Notes: generated by a model from the letters alone, not told the origin. A stretch of DNA of 64,000 nucleotides from Streptomyces griseicoloratus (GCF_014534645.1 NZ_JACVQF010000138.1:1-64000); one strand, 5' to 3'; shown: positions 28,958-38,166, counted from the first letter of the stretch. Numbers and translations are program-made.

Positions 28958-29539
28958 TCAGCGCTTTCCGGCCAGCTTCCAGGCGGTGGGCAGCACGCCC
29001 ATCGCGAGGGCGGCCTTCAGGGCGTCGCCGATCAGGAACGGGGTGAGGCCGGCCGCGACGGCCGCGCTCAGGGACATGTCGGCGGCCAGGGCCAGGTACG
29101 GGACGCCGACGGCGTAGATGACCGCCTCGCCCAGCAGCATCGTGCCGGCCATGCGCCAGGCGGAGCGGTCGGCGCCGCGGCGGGCCAGGGCGCCCACGAC
29201 GGTGGCGGCCAGCATCATGCCGAAGACGTAGCCGAGGGACGGGGCGGCGGTGCCGGAGCCGCCCTCGGCGAACCACGGCACGCCCGCCATGCCCACCAGC
29301 GCGTACAGCGCCAGCGAGAGCAGGCCGCGGCCGGCCCCGAGGGAGGTACCGACGAGCAGCGCGGCGAAGGTCTGGCCGGTCACCGGCACCGGGGAGCCGG
29401 GCACGGGCACCGCGATCTGGGCCGCGAGGCCGGTGAGCGCGGCGCCGCCGGCCACGAGCGCGACGTCCCGCACTCGGGAGGCGGGGATGAGGTCGGCGAG
29501 GACCTGCCCGGTGCGGGCGGGGGCTGCAGCGGTGCTCAT
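28958..29539 (-). CDS. bioY: Biotin transporter substrate-binding subunit BioY
   Basis: A 193-residue S-component of an ECF-type vitamin transporter with six membrane helices. Family signatures PVPGSPVPVTGQTFAALL and GYVFGMMLAATVVG are present. ATG 29539 has GGAG five nt upstream. No bioM/bioN energy genes are adjacent, so it works alone or with a shared ECF module. Its 3' end is 4 bp from that of the oxidoreductase (convergent). Confidence 0.93.
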   Translation of the reverse strand: MSTAAAPARTGQVLADLIPASRVRDVALVAGGAALTGLAAQIAVPVPGSPVPVTGQTFAALLVGTSLGAGRGLLSLALYALVGMAGVPWFAEGGSGTAAPSLGYVFGMMLAATVVGALARRGADRSAWRMAGTMLLGEAVIYAVGVPYLALAADMSLSAAVAAGLTPFLIGDALKAALAMGVLPTAWKLAGKR

Positions 29540-29912
29540 GGGGACTCCGCGATGGTATGGACATGTCGGGACACGGTGACGCTATCCCAGCCTCCGGCGC
29601 CGATCACCGGCAGCGCTCGACAAAGGCGGGATCGGGAGCTTGGTGGGCTCCCGACAAAGGACGGCACGCACACGTCATTCGGCGTGACACCGGTCACGTG
29701 GCCGAAGAGGTGCAGGTCACCCCGCCGGCCCCGGGAGGGGACTGTGGGGTTCCGCCAAAAGCCCGGTGCACGACGATGACCGGCAATCGGACGGTCACGT
29801 TCCGTATCGTGACTGTCCGCATCGTGGGCATCCGCTGTCGCCCCGTCGCGCGAGCGCGGACACTGTGGGGGTTTTTGCCCCCCGTCCCCCACGCATTGGA
29901 CGAGCCGCGCCC
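29540..29912. promoter_or_regulatory. Divergent control region between bioY and the second permease
   Basis: 373 bp with no gene. Two inverted repeats with the same half-site are seen: GTGAC-ACCG-GTCAC (29684-29697) and GTCACG-N8-CGTGAC (29794-29813). They could be operators for one regulator. A G/C-run hairpin, GGGGGTTTTTGCCCCC, lies about 35 bp before the permease start. Confidence 0.35.
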
Positions 29913-31292
29913 ATGCCCAGCACCGCCACCGGGACGCCGCCGAAGTCGGACGACGTCTCCCTCTCCCACGGCCTCAAGCAGCGCCACCTGTCGATGATCG
30001 CCCTCGGCGGCGTGATCGGCGCCGGGCTGTTCGTCGGCTCCGGGGCCGGCATCGCCGCCGCCGGTCCGTCGATCGTCGTCGCCTACACCCTCTCCGGCCT
30101 CCTCGTGATGCTGGTGATGCGGATGCTGGGCGAGATGTCGGCCGCGTATCCGTCGTCGGGCTCCTTCTCCGCGCACGCCGAGCGGGCGATCGGCCCGTGG
30201 GCCGGCTTCACCGCGGGCTGGTCCTTCTGGGTGCTGCTGTGCACGGCCGTCGGCCTGGAGGGCATCGGCGCCGCGCAGATCGTCCACGGCTGGCTGCCGG
30301 GCACGCCCGAGTGGGCGTGGGTGGCGCTGTTCATGGTGGTGTTCTGCGGCACCAACCTGGCCGCCGTGAAGAACTTCGGCGAGTTCGAGTTCTGGTTCGC
30401 GGCCCTGAAGGTCGGCGCGATCACGCTGTTCCTGGTGCTGGGCGTGCTGGCGATCGCCGGGGTGCTGCCCGGCACCGACTCCCCCGGCACCTCCCACCTG
30501 ACCGACTTCCTGCCCAACGGCGGCGACGGCCTGATCATCGGCCTGCTCGCCTCGGTCTTCGCCTACGGCGGCCTGGAGACGGTCACCATCGCGGCGGCCG
30601 AGTCGGAGAACCCGGTCAAGGGCGTGGCGAGCGCCGTACGGACGGCGATGTGGCGGATCGCGCTGTTCTACATCGGCTCCATGGCGGTCATCGTCACCCT
30701 GGTCCCCTGGGACTCCAAGGAGGTCGTCGAGAAGGGCCCGTACGTCGCCGCCCTGGACGAACTCGGCATCCCGGGTGCCGGCCAGCTGATGAACGTCGTC
30801 GTCCTGGTCGCTCTGCTGAGCGCGATGAACGCCAACATCTACGGCGCCTCCCGCATCGCCTACTCCCTGGTCGAGCGCGGCCAGGGCCCGAAGGCGCTCG
30901 GCCGGGTCTCCGGCGGGGTGCCGCGGATCGCGGTCCTCGTCTCCTCCCTGTTCGGCTTCGCGTGCGTGCTGCTCAGCTACTGGCGGCCCGACGACGTCTT
31001 CTCCTGGCTGCTGAACATGATCGGCGCGGTGATCCTGGTCGTCTGGATCTTCATCGCCGTCTCCCAGCTCAGGCTGCGCCGCCGCCTGGAGCGGGAGGCC
31101 CCCGAGAAGCTGGTCGTGCGGATGTGGGCCTTCCCGTGGCTGACCTGGGTGGCGCTGGCGGGCATGGCCGCGGTGTTCGTACTGATGGCCCGTGAGCCGG
31201 ACACCCGGGTGCAGCTGTACTCGACGGGCGGGATGACGCTGGTCCTGGCGGCCGTCGGCTACGCCTGGCAGCGGGCGCGGGCGCGCGGCTGA
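29913..31292 (+). CDS. Amino-acid permease, APC superfamily (second paralogue)
   Basis: A 459-residue transporter of 12 helices, clearly paralogous to the one at 26122-27591. It shares GVIGAGLFVGS, LVMRMLGEMSAA and EKLVVRMW. ATG 29913 gives MPSTATG, without a good ribosome site; the open frame reaches back to 29766 but that part has no conservation. Substrate unknown. A strong terminator follows. Confidence 0.92.
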   Translation: MPSTATGTPPKSDDVSLSHGLKQRHLSMIALGGVIGAGLFVGSGAGIAAAGPSIVVAYTLSGLLVMLVMRMLGEMSAAYPSSGSFSAHAERAIGPWAGFTAGWSFWVLLCTAVGLEGIGAAQIVHGWLPGTPEWAWVALFMVVFCGTNLAAVKNFGEFEFWFAALKVGAITLFLVLGVLAIAGVLPGTDSPGTSHLTDFLPNGGDGLIIGLLASVFAYGGLETVTIAAAESENPVKGVASAVRTAMWRIALFYIGSMAVIVTLVPWDSKEVVEKGPYVAALDELGIPGAGQLMNVVVLVALLSAMNANIYGASRIAYSLVERGQGPKALGRVSGGVPRIAVLVSSLFGFACVLLSYWRPDDVFSWLLNMIGAVILVVWIFIAVSQLRLRRRLEREAPEKLVVRMWAFPWLTWVALAGMAAVFVLMAREPDTRVQLYSTGGMTLVLAAVGYAWQRARARG

Positions 31293-31306
31293 CCGCTCGG
31301 CCCCCG

Positions 31307-31346
31307 AGGGCCCCCGCACGGAGACGGATCCGTGCGGGGGCCCTTT
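31307..31346 (+). terminator. Terminator of the second permease gene
   Basis: A perfect 16-bp stem, AGGGCCCCCGCACGGA with TCCGTGCGGGGGCCCT, a 6-nt loop, then TT. It starts 15 bp after the stop codon. Confidence 0.88.
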
Positions 31347-31387
31347 CGTGTGTGCCGGGCACGGCCCTTTCGCGTGTGCCGGACACG
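31340..31387. repeat. 24-bp tandem duplication ahead of sodF
   Basis: Two copies of GCCCTTTCGYGTGTGCCGGR followed by CACG, at 31340-31363 and 31364-31387, differing at two bases. They lie between the upstream terminator and the Nur box. Confidence 0.8.
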
Positions 31388-31417
31388 CCCGTCCGGCCTC
31401 TTGCTGCTAGCGTGCAC

Positions 31418-31434
31418 TTGCAAGCCTTTTGCAA
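31418..31434 (+). promoter_or_regulatory. Nur box (nickel-responsive repressor site) of sodF
   Basis: TTGCAAGCCTTTTGCAA is TTGCAA-N5-TTGCAA, the motif reported for the Fur-family nickel regulator Nur. A TAGCGT -10 box at 31408-31413 puts transcription start inside the box, which suits repression. It is 24 bp before the ATG. Confidence 0.85.
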
Positions 31435-31457
31435 TAAGAGGTCGGAGGGGATCCGCC

Positions 31458-32099
31458 ATGCCCGTCTACACGCTTCCTGAACTGCCGTACGACTACTCCG
31501 CGCTCGCCCCCGTGATCAGCCCCGAGATCATCGAGCTGCACCACGACAAGCACCACGCGGCCTATGTGAAGGGCGCCAACGACACCCTGGAGCAGCTTGC
31601 CGAGGCGCGGGACAAGGAGTCGTGGGGCTCGGTCAACGGCCTGGAGAAGAACCTGGCCTTCCACCTCTCCGGCCACATCCTGCACTCGATCTACTGGCAC
31701 AACATGACCGGTGACGGCGGTGGCGAGCCGCTGGAGAAGGACGGCGTGGGCGAGCTCGCCGAGGCGATCGCCGAGTCCTTCGGCTCCTTCGCGGCCTTCA
31801 AGGCGCAGCTGTCCAAGGCCGCCGCGACCACGCAGGGCTCCGGCTGGGGCGTGCTGGCCTACGAGCCGCTGAGCGGCCGGCTGATCGTCGAGCAGGTCTA
31901 CGACCACCAGGGCAACGTGGGCCAGGGCGCGACCCCGATCCTGGTCTTCGACGCCTGGGAGCACGCCTTCTACCTGCAGTACAAGAACCAGAAGGTGGAC
32001 TTCATCGAGGCGATGTGGCAGGTCGTGAACTGGCAGGACGTGGCGAAGCGCTACGAGGCCGCCAAGTCCAGGGTGAACACGCTGCTGCTGGCCCCGTGA
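31458..32099 (+). CDS. sodF: Iron-type superoxide dismutase SodF
   Basis: A 213-residue Fe/Mn-family superoxide dismutase. Metal ligands are His28, His76, Asp165 (FDAWEH) and His169. It has Gly72 in LSGHILH and His150 in VYDHQGN, the pairing seen in the mycobacterial iron enzyme. Start ATG 31458 has GGAGG nine nt upstream. In S. coelicolor sodF is repressed by Nur when nickel is present, so that the nickel enzyme takes over; the Nur box here predicts the same. Confidence 0.96.
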   Translation: MPVYTLPELPYDYSALAPVISPEIIELHHDKHHAAYVKGANDTLEQLAEARDKESWGSVNGLEKNLAFHLSGHILHSIYWHNMTGDGGGEPLEKDGVGELAEAIAESFGSFAAFKAQLSKAAATTQGSGWGVLAYEPLSGRLIVEQVYDHQGNVGQGATPILVFDAWEHAFYLQYKNQKVDFIEAMWQVVNWQDVAKRYEAAKSRVNTLLLAP

Positions 32100-32160
32100 G
32101 GGCCCGGGTCGTCCTGCCTCGTGATCGTCTTCTCACCCTTCACGGCGGCAGGCGGTAGGA

Positions 32161-32199
32161 GGGAGGCCCCCGCGAGGACGTGACTCGCGGGGGCTTCCC
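32161..32199. terminator. Bidirectional terminator between sodF and the methyltransferase
   Basis: A 16-bp stem, GGGAGGCCCCCGCGAG with CTCGCGGGGGCTTCCC (one G-T pair), and a 7-nt loop between convergent genes. Confidence 0.85.
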
Positions 32200-32220
32200 G
32201 TCGTGGGCGGTGGCCGGCGG

Positions 32221-33006
32221 TCAGGGCTTGCGGGCCAGGCCGCCGTGCTGGCCGATCGGCCGGGGGGCCGTACCGTCCGCAGTGGGGTCCGGGCGCCACA
32301 GCGGGACGGACACCACGCCGGGCTCGACCAGTTCGAGGCCGTCGAAGTAGGCCGCGATCTGCTCGACGGGGCGCAGGAAGTACGGGACGGCGCCGGTCTC
32401 GTTGTAGCCGTCCTGCGCCTGCTCGTAGTCGGGGTCGGTGCCCCGCGATCCGTCGTTGACGGACAGGTAGCTGCCGGAGGGCAGGCCGGCCATCAGGCGG
32501 CGCACCAGGTCGCGGGCCTGGTCGTGGTCGGCCACGTGGCCCAGGATGCCGCTGAGGATCAGGGCGGTGGGCCGGGTGAGGTCGAGGGTCTTGCCGGCGG
32601 CTTCGAGGATGCGCTCGGGCTCGAAGAGGCTCATGTCCTCGTAGGAGGTCGCCCCCTCGGGGCTGGAGGTGAGCAGCGCGCGGGCGTGGGCGAGGACCAG
32701 GGGGTCGTTGTCGACGTAGACGATCCGGGCGTCGGGGGCGTACCGCTGCGCGACCTCGTGGGTGTTGTCCACGGTGGGCAGCCCGGTGCCGACGTCCAGG
32801 AACTGCCGCACCCCCGCCTCCAGCACCAGGTGGCGGATGCTGCGGCCGAGGAAGGCGCGGCTGCTGCGGGCGATCGTGACAATGCCCGGGAAGACCGCGG
32901 TGTAGGCGTCGCCGGCCGCCTCGTCCACGGGGTAGTTGTCCTTGCCGCCCAGCCAGTAGTTCCAGATCCGGGCCGAGTGCGGCACAGAGGTGTCGATCTC
33001 CGTCAT
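32221..33006 (-). CDS. SAM-dependent methyltransferase (DUF574 / Methyltransf_19 family)
   Basis: A 261-residue protein of a family greatly expanded in Streptomyces. N-terminal signature HSARIWNYWLGGKDNYPVD and the SAM-binding loop FLDVGTGLPTVDNTH are present, as are IVYVDNDPLVLAHARALL and the ILGHVAD strand. The target is unknown. ATG 33006 has GGAG upstream; the open frame further up is not conserved. Confidence 0.92.
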   Translation of the reverse strand: MTEIDTSVPHSARIWNYWLGGKDNYPVDEAAGDAYTAVFPGIVTIARSSRAFLGRSIRHLVLEAGVRQFLDVGTGLPTVDNTHEVAQRYAPDARIVYVDNDPLVLAHARALLTSSPEGATSYEDMSLFEPERILEAAGKTLDLTRPTALILSGILGHVADHDQARDLVRRLMAGLPSGSYLSVNDGSRGTDPDYEQAQDGYNETGAVPYFLRPVEQIAAYFDGLELVEPGVVSVPLWRPDPTADGTAPRPIGQHGGLARKP

Positions 33007-33293
33007 GGGGTCTCCGTCAGGGTGGGTACGCCGCCGAGGTCGTCGTGGGCGAGCGTACGGCGCCGCGGATCCGAACGCGCGCTCGGGGCCCAAGTGACGG
33101 CCGGGGGCGGGATGTTGGCCGGTGCGCGAGGCGCGTCCGACGGCGCGCGTGACCGCTTTGCGCGCCGGGCGGGCGTCACTGCCCCGGGCCCGGCCTCTGG
33201 CGCGGCGCGTGGCGGCGCGCTGTACTGCCGTTCCCGGCGCGGCCCGGTGGACGGCGGCCGTCCCGGCCCGGCGGCGATCACGCGGAGGAGCCG

Positions 33294-33518
33294 ATGAGGA
33301 AGAGCCTGGCCTGTCCCACCTGCGGCGGTATGCAGGAGTTCCGCCCGCTCGACGACGCCGAGAAGGCGGCCGTGAGGGAGATCCTCGAGATCAGGTACGT
33401 GCACGACTACTGGCGCTGCGACGTGGCCGGCTGCCTGCGGTTCCAGCGCTGGGACAAACAGCGCGACGGCGGCCTGCTGCCGGAGGTCTTCCGGAAGCGG
33501 GCCGCCGCCGCGGAGTGA
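33294..33518 (+). CDS. Small zinc-ribbon-like protein
   Basis: A 74-residue protein. CPTCGG at residues 7-12 and CDVAGC at about 42-47 give two cysteine pairs, probably a zinc site. Aromatic and basic residues (HDYWRC, RFQRWDKQR) lie around the second pair. Codon use is Streptomyces-like and GGAG precedes the ATG. Function unknown; it lies between the methyltransferase and the DsbA-like gene and ends 15 bp from the latter. Confidence 0.75.
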   Translation: MRKSLACPTCGGMQEFRPLDDAEKAAVREILEIRYVHDYWRCDVAGCLRFQRWDKQRDGGLLPEVFRKRAAAAE

Positions 33519-33533
33519 GGGAGGAAGCCGGGT

Positions 33534-34175
33534 CTACAGGTTGCTGAAGTCCGGTTCCTTGGTGCGGGTGCGCTTGATCTCGTAGAAGCCGGGGACGGAG
33601 GCGACGGCGATCGTGCCGTCCCAGAGCCTGGCCGCCTCCTCGCCCTTGGGCGCGGGGGTGACGACCGGGCCGAAGAAGGCGATCTGCTCGCCGTCGGTGC
33701 CGGGGACGGCGATGATCGGGGTGCCGACCTCCTGGCCGACCTTGTCGATGCCCTCCTTGTGGGAGGCGCGCAGCTCGGCGTCGAACTCGAAGTCCTCCTG
33801 GTCGGCGTAGTCGATCAGGTCGGCGGGCAGCCCCACGTCGGCCAGCGCGCCGGCCAGGGCCTCGCGGGTCTCCTGCGCGTTGTTGTGGACGCGGGTGCCG
33901 AGCGCCGTGTAGAGGGGGCCGAGGACCTCGTCGCCGTGCTTCTGCCAGGCCGCGGTCACCACGCGCACGGGCTTCCACGCCTCGGTCGACAGCAGCTCTC
34001 GGTAGTCCTCGTCCAGCTGGTCCAGCTTGTCCTCGTTGAGCACCGCCAGGCTCATGATGTGCCAGCGGACCTCGATGTCCCGCACCTTCTCCACTTCCAG
34101 CACCCAGCGGGAGGTCATCCAGGCCCACGGGCACAGCGGGTCGAACCAGAAGTCGACGGGAGTCTTGTCCGACAT
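33534..34175 (-). CDS. DsbA-fold mycothiol-dependent oxidoreductase-like protein
   Basis: A 213-residue cytoplasmic thioredoxin-fold protein matching the family of Mycobacterium tuberculosis Rv2466c, a mycothiol-dependent reductase. The start VDFWFDPLCPWAWMTSRW holds the active site, but the second Cys of the mycobacterial CPWC motif is Ala here. The cis-Pro segment VGTPIIAVPG and the C-terminal YEIKRTRT are kept. AGGAG lies four nt before the ATG. It is divergent from pepN, the same order as in M. tuberculosis (Rv2466c-Rv2467). Confidence 0.92.
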   Translation of the reverse strand: MSDKTPVDFWFDPLCPWAWMTSRWVLEVEKVRDIEVRWHIMSLAVLNEDKLDQLDEDYRELLSTEAWKPVRVVTAAWQKHGDEVLGPLYTALGTRVHNNAQETREALAGALADVGLPADLIDYADQEDFEFDAELRASHKEGIDKVGQEVGTPIIAVPGTDGEQIAFFGPVVTPAPKGEEAARLWDGTIAVASVPGFYEIKRTRTKEPDFSNL

Positions 34176-34321
34176 GTTTCTCCTCGTGCAGCGTGCTCAG
34201 CGATCCGTTTCACCACGTGAACACGGGCTTTGACCCGGCCATTCCCGGCTGCGGCGCGTCAGGGGCGCATGGCAGGATCGGTGCTGTCCGCATCGTGAAC
34301 ACATCCGAGGGAGTGCCGCCC

Positions 34322-36901
34322 GTGCCCGGTGAGAATCTGTCCCGCGACGAGGCCCGGGAGCGGGCCGCCCTGCTGTCCGTCGACGGGTACGAGGTGTCCC
34401 TCGACGTGCGCTCGGCCATCGGCGGCGAGGAGGGGGAGGGCCCGCGCACCTTCCGTTCCGTCACCACGATCCGCTTCCGCTGCAACGAGCCCGGCGCGAC
34501 CAGCTTCGCCGACCTGATCGCACCGAGCGTGACCGCCGTGTCCCTCAACGGCCGCGACCTCGACCCGAGCGAGGTCTTCGACGGCTCCCGGATCGTCCTG
34601 GAGGACCTGGCCGCCGACAACGAGCTGGTCGTCGACGCGCAGTGCGCCTACTCCCGCACCGGCGAGGGCCTGCACCGCTTCGTCGACCCCGAGGACGGCG
34701 AGGTGTACCTGTACACCCAGTACGAGCCGGCCGACTCCCGCCGGGTGTTCGCGAACTTCGAGCAGCCGGACCTCAAGGCCCCCTTCCGCTTCGAGGTGCG
34801 GGCGCCGCAGGAGTGGACGGTGTGGAGCAACGGCGCCGGCGAGCGCACCGACGGGGTGTGGCGGTTCGCGGAGACGAAGCCGATCTCCACGTACATCACG
34901 TGCGTGGTGGCGGGGCCGTACCACTACGTGACGGACTCCTACGAGCGCGTGTTCGAGGACGGCACCCGGCTGGAGATCCCCCTCGGCGCCCTGTGCCGCA
35001 AGGGACTGGCGCCGCACTTCGACGCCGACGACGTCTTCCTGGTCACCAAGCAGGGCCTGGACTTCTTCCACGACCACTTCGACTACCCGTACCCCTTCGG
35101 CAAGTACGACCAGGCGTTCGTGCCGGAGTACAACCTCGGCGCGATGGAGAACCCGGGCCTGGTGACCTTCCGCGAGGAGTACATCTTCCGCGGGAAGGTG
35201 ACGCAGGCGTCGTACGAGGGCCGCGCCAACGTGATCCTGCACGAGATGGCGCACATGTGGTTCGGCGACCTGGTCACCATGGAGTGGTGGGACGACCTGT
35301 GGCTGAAGGAGTCCTTCGCCGACTTCATGGGCGCCTTCTCGCTGGTCGGCGCCACCCGCTTCACCGACGGCTGGATCACCTTCGCCAACCGCCGCAAGGC
35401 CTGGGCGTACCGCGCCGACCAGCTGCCGTCCACCCACCCGATCACGGCCGACATCCGCGACCTTCAGGACGCCAAGCTCAACTTCGACGGCATCACCTAC
35501 GCCAAGGGCGCCTCCGTGCTCAAGCAGCTCGTGGCCTACGCCGGTCAGGACGCCTTCCTGGAGGGCGCCCGGCGCTACTTCAAGCGGCACGCGTACGGCA
35601 ACACCCGCCTCGGTGACCTGCTGTCGGTGCTGGAGGAGACCAGCGGACGCGACATGGCCGCCTGGGCGCGGTCCTGGCTGCAGACGGCGGGCGTCAACTC
35701 CCTCACCCCGCAGGTGCTGCTGGACGCCGAGGGGCGGATCGACGAGCTGGCCGTCGTGCAGGAGGCGGCGGAGTCCCACCCCGAACTGCGCCCGCACCGG
35801 GTGCGGGTGGGCCTGTACCGGCGCACCGGGGGCGGCGCGCTGGAGCGCTACGCCTCCGAGGAGCTGGACGTCGACGGGCCCCGGACCGTGGCCGCCGGCC
35901 TCGCCGGCGCCGAGGCGCCCGAGCTGGTCCTCGTCAACGACGACGACCTGACGTACTGCAAGACCCGCTTCGACGAGACCTCGCTGGCGACGCTCAAGGA
36001 GCACCTGGGCGCGCTGACCGACCCGCTGGCCCGCGCCCTGTGCTGGTCGGCGCTGTGGAACATGACCCGGGACGCGCTGCTCCCGGCCCGGGACTTCGTC
36101 GGCCTGGTGCTGCGGTTCGCCGGGCGCGAGTCGGACATCGGCGTCCTGCAGATGCTGCACGCCTGGGCGAACTCGGCGCTGGTGCACTACGCGGCGCCGG
36201 CCTGGCGGGAGACCGGCGGCCGGCTGCTCTCCGAGGGGGCGCTGCGGGAGCTGCGGGACGCCGGGCCGGGCAGCGAGCACCAGCTGGCGTGGGCGCGCTT
36301 CTTCGCCTCGGTGGCCTCCGACGAGGGCGATCTGCGGCTGCTGCGGGGCCTGCTGGAGGGCACCGAGAAGATCGACGGGCTGGAGGTGGACCAGGAGCTG
36401 CGCTGGGCGTTCCTGGAGCCGCTCGCCGCGCACGGCGTCGCCGACGAGGGCGTCCTCGCCGCCGAGCTGGCCCGTGACGACACGGCCTCCGGCAAGCGCC
36501 ACCAGGTGCGCTGCCTGGCCGCCCGTCCGTCGGCGGCGGTGAAGGCGCAGGCCTGGGCCCAGGTGGTGGAGTCCGACGCGCTGTCGAACGCCCTGGTGGA
36601 GGCGACGATCGCAGGCTTCTCGCAGTCCTCGCAGCGGGAGCTGCTCGCGCCGTACGCGCAGAAGTACTTCGCGGCGATCGAGCGGGTGTGGACCGAGCGG
36701 TCCATCCAGATCGGCATGGACGTGGTCCGGGGCCTGTTCCCGGCGCTCCAGGACTCGCCGGCCACGCTGGAGGCGACGGACGCGTGGCTGTCCGCGCACG
36801 AGGGGGCGGCACCCGCCCTGCGCCGGCTGGTGCTGGAGGCGCGGGACGACCTGGCGCGGGCGCTGCGCGGACAGGCGTGCGACACGGCGGCGGCCGGCTA
36901 A
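34322..36901 (+). CDS. pepN: Aminopeptidase N, M1 family (copy 1)
   Basis: An 859-residue zinc aminopeptidase that removes N-terminal residues from peptides in the cytoplasm. Exopeptidase motif GAMENPG and zinc site HEMAHMWFGDLV with the downstream Glu in WLKESFADF are intact. The C-terminal half is the helical ERAP1-like domain. GTG 34322 gives PGENLSRDEARERAALL, aligned with the start of copy 2. No signal peptide. A second copy lies at 47661-50234, also complete. Confidence 0.95.
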   Translation: MPGENLSRDEARERAALLSVDGYEVSLDVRSAIGGEEGEGPRTFRSVTTIRFRCNEPGATSFADLIAPSVTAVSLNGRDLDPSEVFDGSRIVLEDLAADNELVVDAQCAYSRTGEGLHRFVDPEDGEVYLYTQYEPADSRRVFANFEQPDLKAPFRFEVRAPQEWTVWSNGAGERTDGVWRFAETKPISTYITCVVAGPYHYVTDSYERVFEDGTRLEIPLGALCRKGLAPHFDADDVFLVTKQGLDFFHDHFDYPYPFGKYDQAFVPEYNLGAMENPGLVTFREEYIFRGKVTQASYEGRANVILHEMAHMWFGDLVTMEWWDDLWLKESFADFMGAFSLVGATRFTDGWITFANRRKAWAYRADQLPSTHPITADIRDLQDAKLNFDGITYAKGASVLKQLVAYAGQDAFLEGARRYFKRHAYGNTRLGDLLSVLEETSGRDMAAWARSWLQTAGVNSLTPQVLLDAEGRIDELAVVQEAAESHPELRPHRVRVGLYRRTGGGALERYASEELDVDGPRTVAAGLAGAEAPELVLVNDDDLTYCKTRFDETSLATLKEHLGALTDPLARALCWSALWNMTRDALLPARDFVGLVLRFAGRESDIGVLQMLHAWANSALVHYAAPAWRETGGRLLSEGALRELRDAGPGSEHQLAWARFFASVASDEGDLRLLRGLLEGTEKIDGLEVDQELRWAFLEPLAAHGVADEGVLAAELARDDTASGKRHQVRCLAARPSAAVKAQAWAQVVESDALSNALVEATIAGFSQSSQRELLAPYAQKYFAAIERVWTERSIQIGMDVVRGLFPALQDSPATLEATDAWLSAHEGAAPALRRLVLEARDDLARALRGQACDTAAAG

Positions 36902-36961
36902 TACCCCTGGCCAACGCTTGGGCGCTCCGTCATCGTTACAAGATGATTGCCCTGCGGCCGT

Positions 36962-36996
36962 AACCCCTGGCCCGCACCGGCCGGACCAGGGGTTTT
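36962..36996 (+). terminator. Terminator of pepN copy 1
   Basis: A 9-bp stem, AACCCCTGG with CCAGGGGTT, running into TTTT, 60 bp after the stop codon. Confidence 0.78.
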
Positions 36997-37097
36997 CGGC
37001 ATCCGAACACCCGTCCTTTAGGGCGGTCTTGTCCGTATTCGTCGACGGACGTGTAACAGCGGTTAAGGGGTGGCCCGGGGGCGGGAAGTCCCGGGAC

Positions 37098-38138
37098 ATG
37101 ACCCACAACACCCCGCTCTCCCCGCGCCCCCTGCACCACCTGGCCCACGGCGGCCGCCGCCTGCTGACGACCGCCCAGCTGCGGGCGCACGGCGTCTCCG
37201 CCACCGAGACCGAAGAACAGTGCCGGCCCGGCGGGCCCTGGCAGCAGCTTCTCCCCGGCGTCGTCCTGCTCCACCCCGGGCCGCCGACCAGCGAGGAGCG
37301 GCTGCACGGGGTGCTGCTGTACGCGGCACGGGAACGGGCCGCCGGCGTCCCGGTCCAGCCGGGCGGTGACGGGCAGCCACCCGGACCCGGCGGTACGGAG
37401 GCCGTGATCACGGGCCTGGCCGCGCTGACCCTGCACGGCTTCTCCGCCGCGCCCCCGCTGCCTTCCCTGGAGGCCATCGACGTCCTGGTCCCCCGGCTGC
37501 GCCGGCTGCGCTCGACGGGCTGCGCGCGGATCGTCCGCACCCTCGCGCTGCCCACGCCGGTGCAGGTCACCGGCGTACCCGTGGCACCGGTGGCCCGGGC
37601 GCTGGCCGACGCGGTGGCGGCGCTGACGGACGCGGGCGCCGTGCGCCGGCTGCTGACGGAGGCGGTGCGCGGCGGGCACTGCGAGCCGGCCGCGGTGGTG
37701 CGGGAGCTGACCCGGGCCCGGCTGCTGAGCCGTCCGCACGTGGTGGACGCGGTGGACTCGCTGCTGGCCGAGGGCCGGGCGATGACGGAGGAGCGGCTGT
37801 ACCGGATGGTGCGCGAGCACGGTCTGCCGGACCCGGTCTGGAACGTGGACCTGCGCCTGCCCGGCGGTCCCCATCTCGGCGGCGTGGACGCCTACTGGCC
37901 CGAGCAGGCGGTGGCCCTGGAGCTGGACACCCGCGCCCACCGGCAGGAGGACGACGCACTGTGGTCGGAATACGCGCGCAAGCGCGAGCACTTGGAACGA
38001 CTGGGCATCACGGTCGTGCACCTGACGCCCCGCAAGCTGCGCGACAGCGCGGAGCAGCAGGCGGCGGTGGTCCGTACGGCGCTGATGGCGGCGGGCGACC
38101 GGGAACCCGCCGCGTATGTCGTGGTGCTGCCCCGGTAG
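37098..38138 (+). CDS. AbiEi-like / DUF559-like protein
   Basis: A 346-residue protein of unclear role. The N-terminal part (LLTTAQLRAHGVS and TEEQCRPGGPWQQLLPGVVLLH) resembles the winged-helix head of AbiEi-type antitoxins. The C-terminal part (GGVDAYWPEQAVALELDTRAH, then RKREHLERLGITVVHLTPRKL) has the strand pattern and acidic residues of DUF559/Vsr-like nuclease folds. No AbiEii-type nucleotidyltransferase toxin is next to it, so a toxin-antitoxin role is doubtful. Such proteins are common in actinobacteria. ATG 37098 is used. Confidence 0.75.
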   Translation: MTHNTPLSPRPLHHLAHGGRRLLTTAQLRAHGVSATETEEQCRPGGPWQQLLPGVVLLHPGPPTSEERLHGVLLYAARERAAGVPVQPGGDGQPPGPGGTEAVITGLAALTLHGFSAAPPLPSLEAIDVLVPRLRRLRSTGCARIVRTLALPTPVQVTGVPVAPVARALADAVAALTDAGAVRRLLTEAVRGGHCEPAAVVRELTRARLLSRPHVVDAVDSLLAEGRAMTEERLYRMVREHGLPDPVWNVDLRLPGGPHLGGVDAYWPEQAVALELDTRAHRQEDDALWSEYARKREHLERLGITVVHLTPRKLRDSAEQQAAVVRTALMAAGDREPAAYVVVLPR

Positions 38139-38166
38139 TGACGGACCGGGAAGCACCAGGAGGGGA

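Noticed and set aside
26122-31292. Composite transposon bracketed by the two permease genes
   Set aside because: The two are ordinary diverged paralogues in the same orientation, with no terminal repeats or transposase.
34259-37570. 1103-codon open frame antisense to pepN copy 1
   Set aside because: Long antisense frames are expected in high-GC DNA. The sense frame has all M1 peptidase motifs; the antisense product has no recognisable domain.
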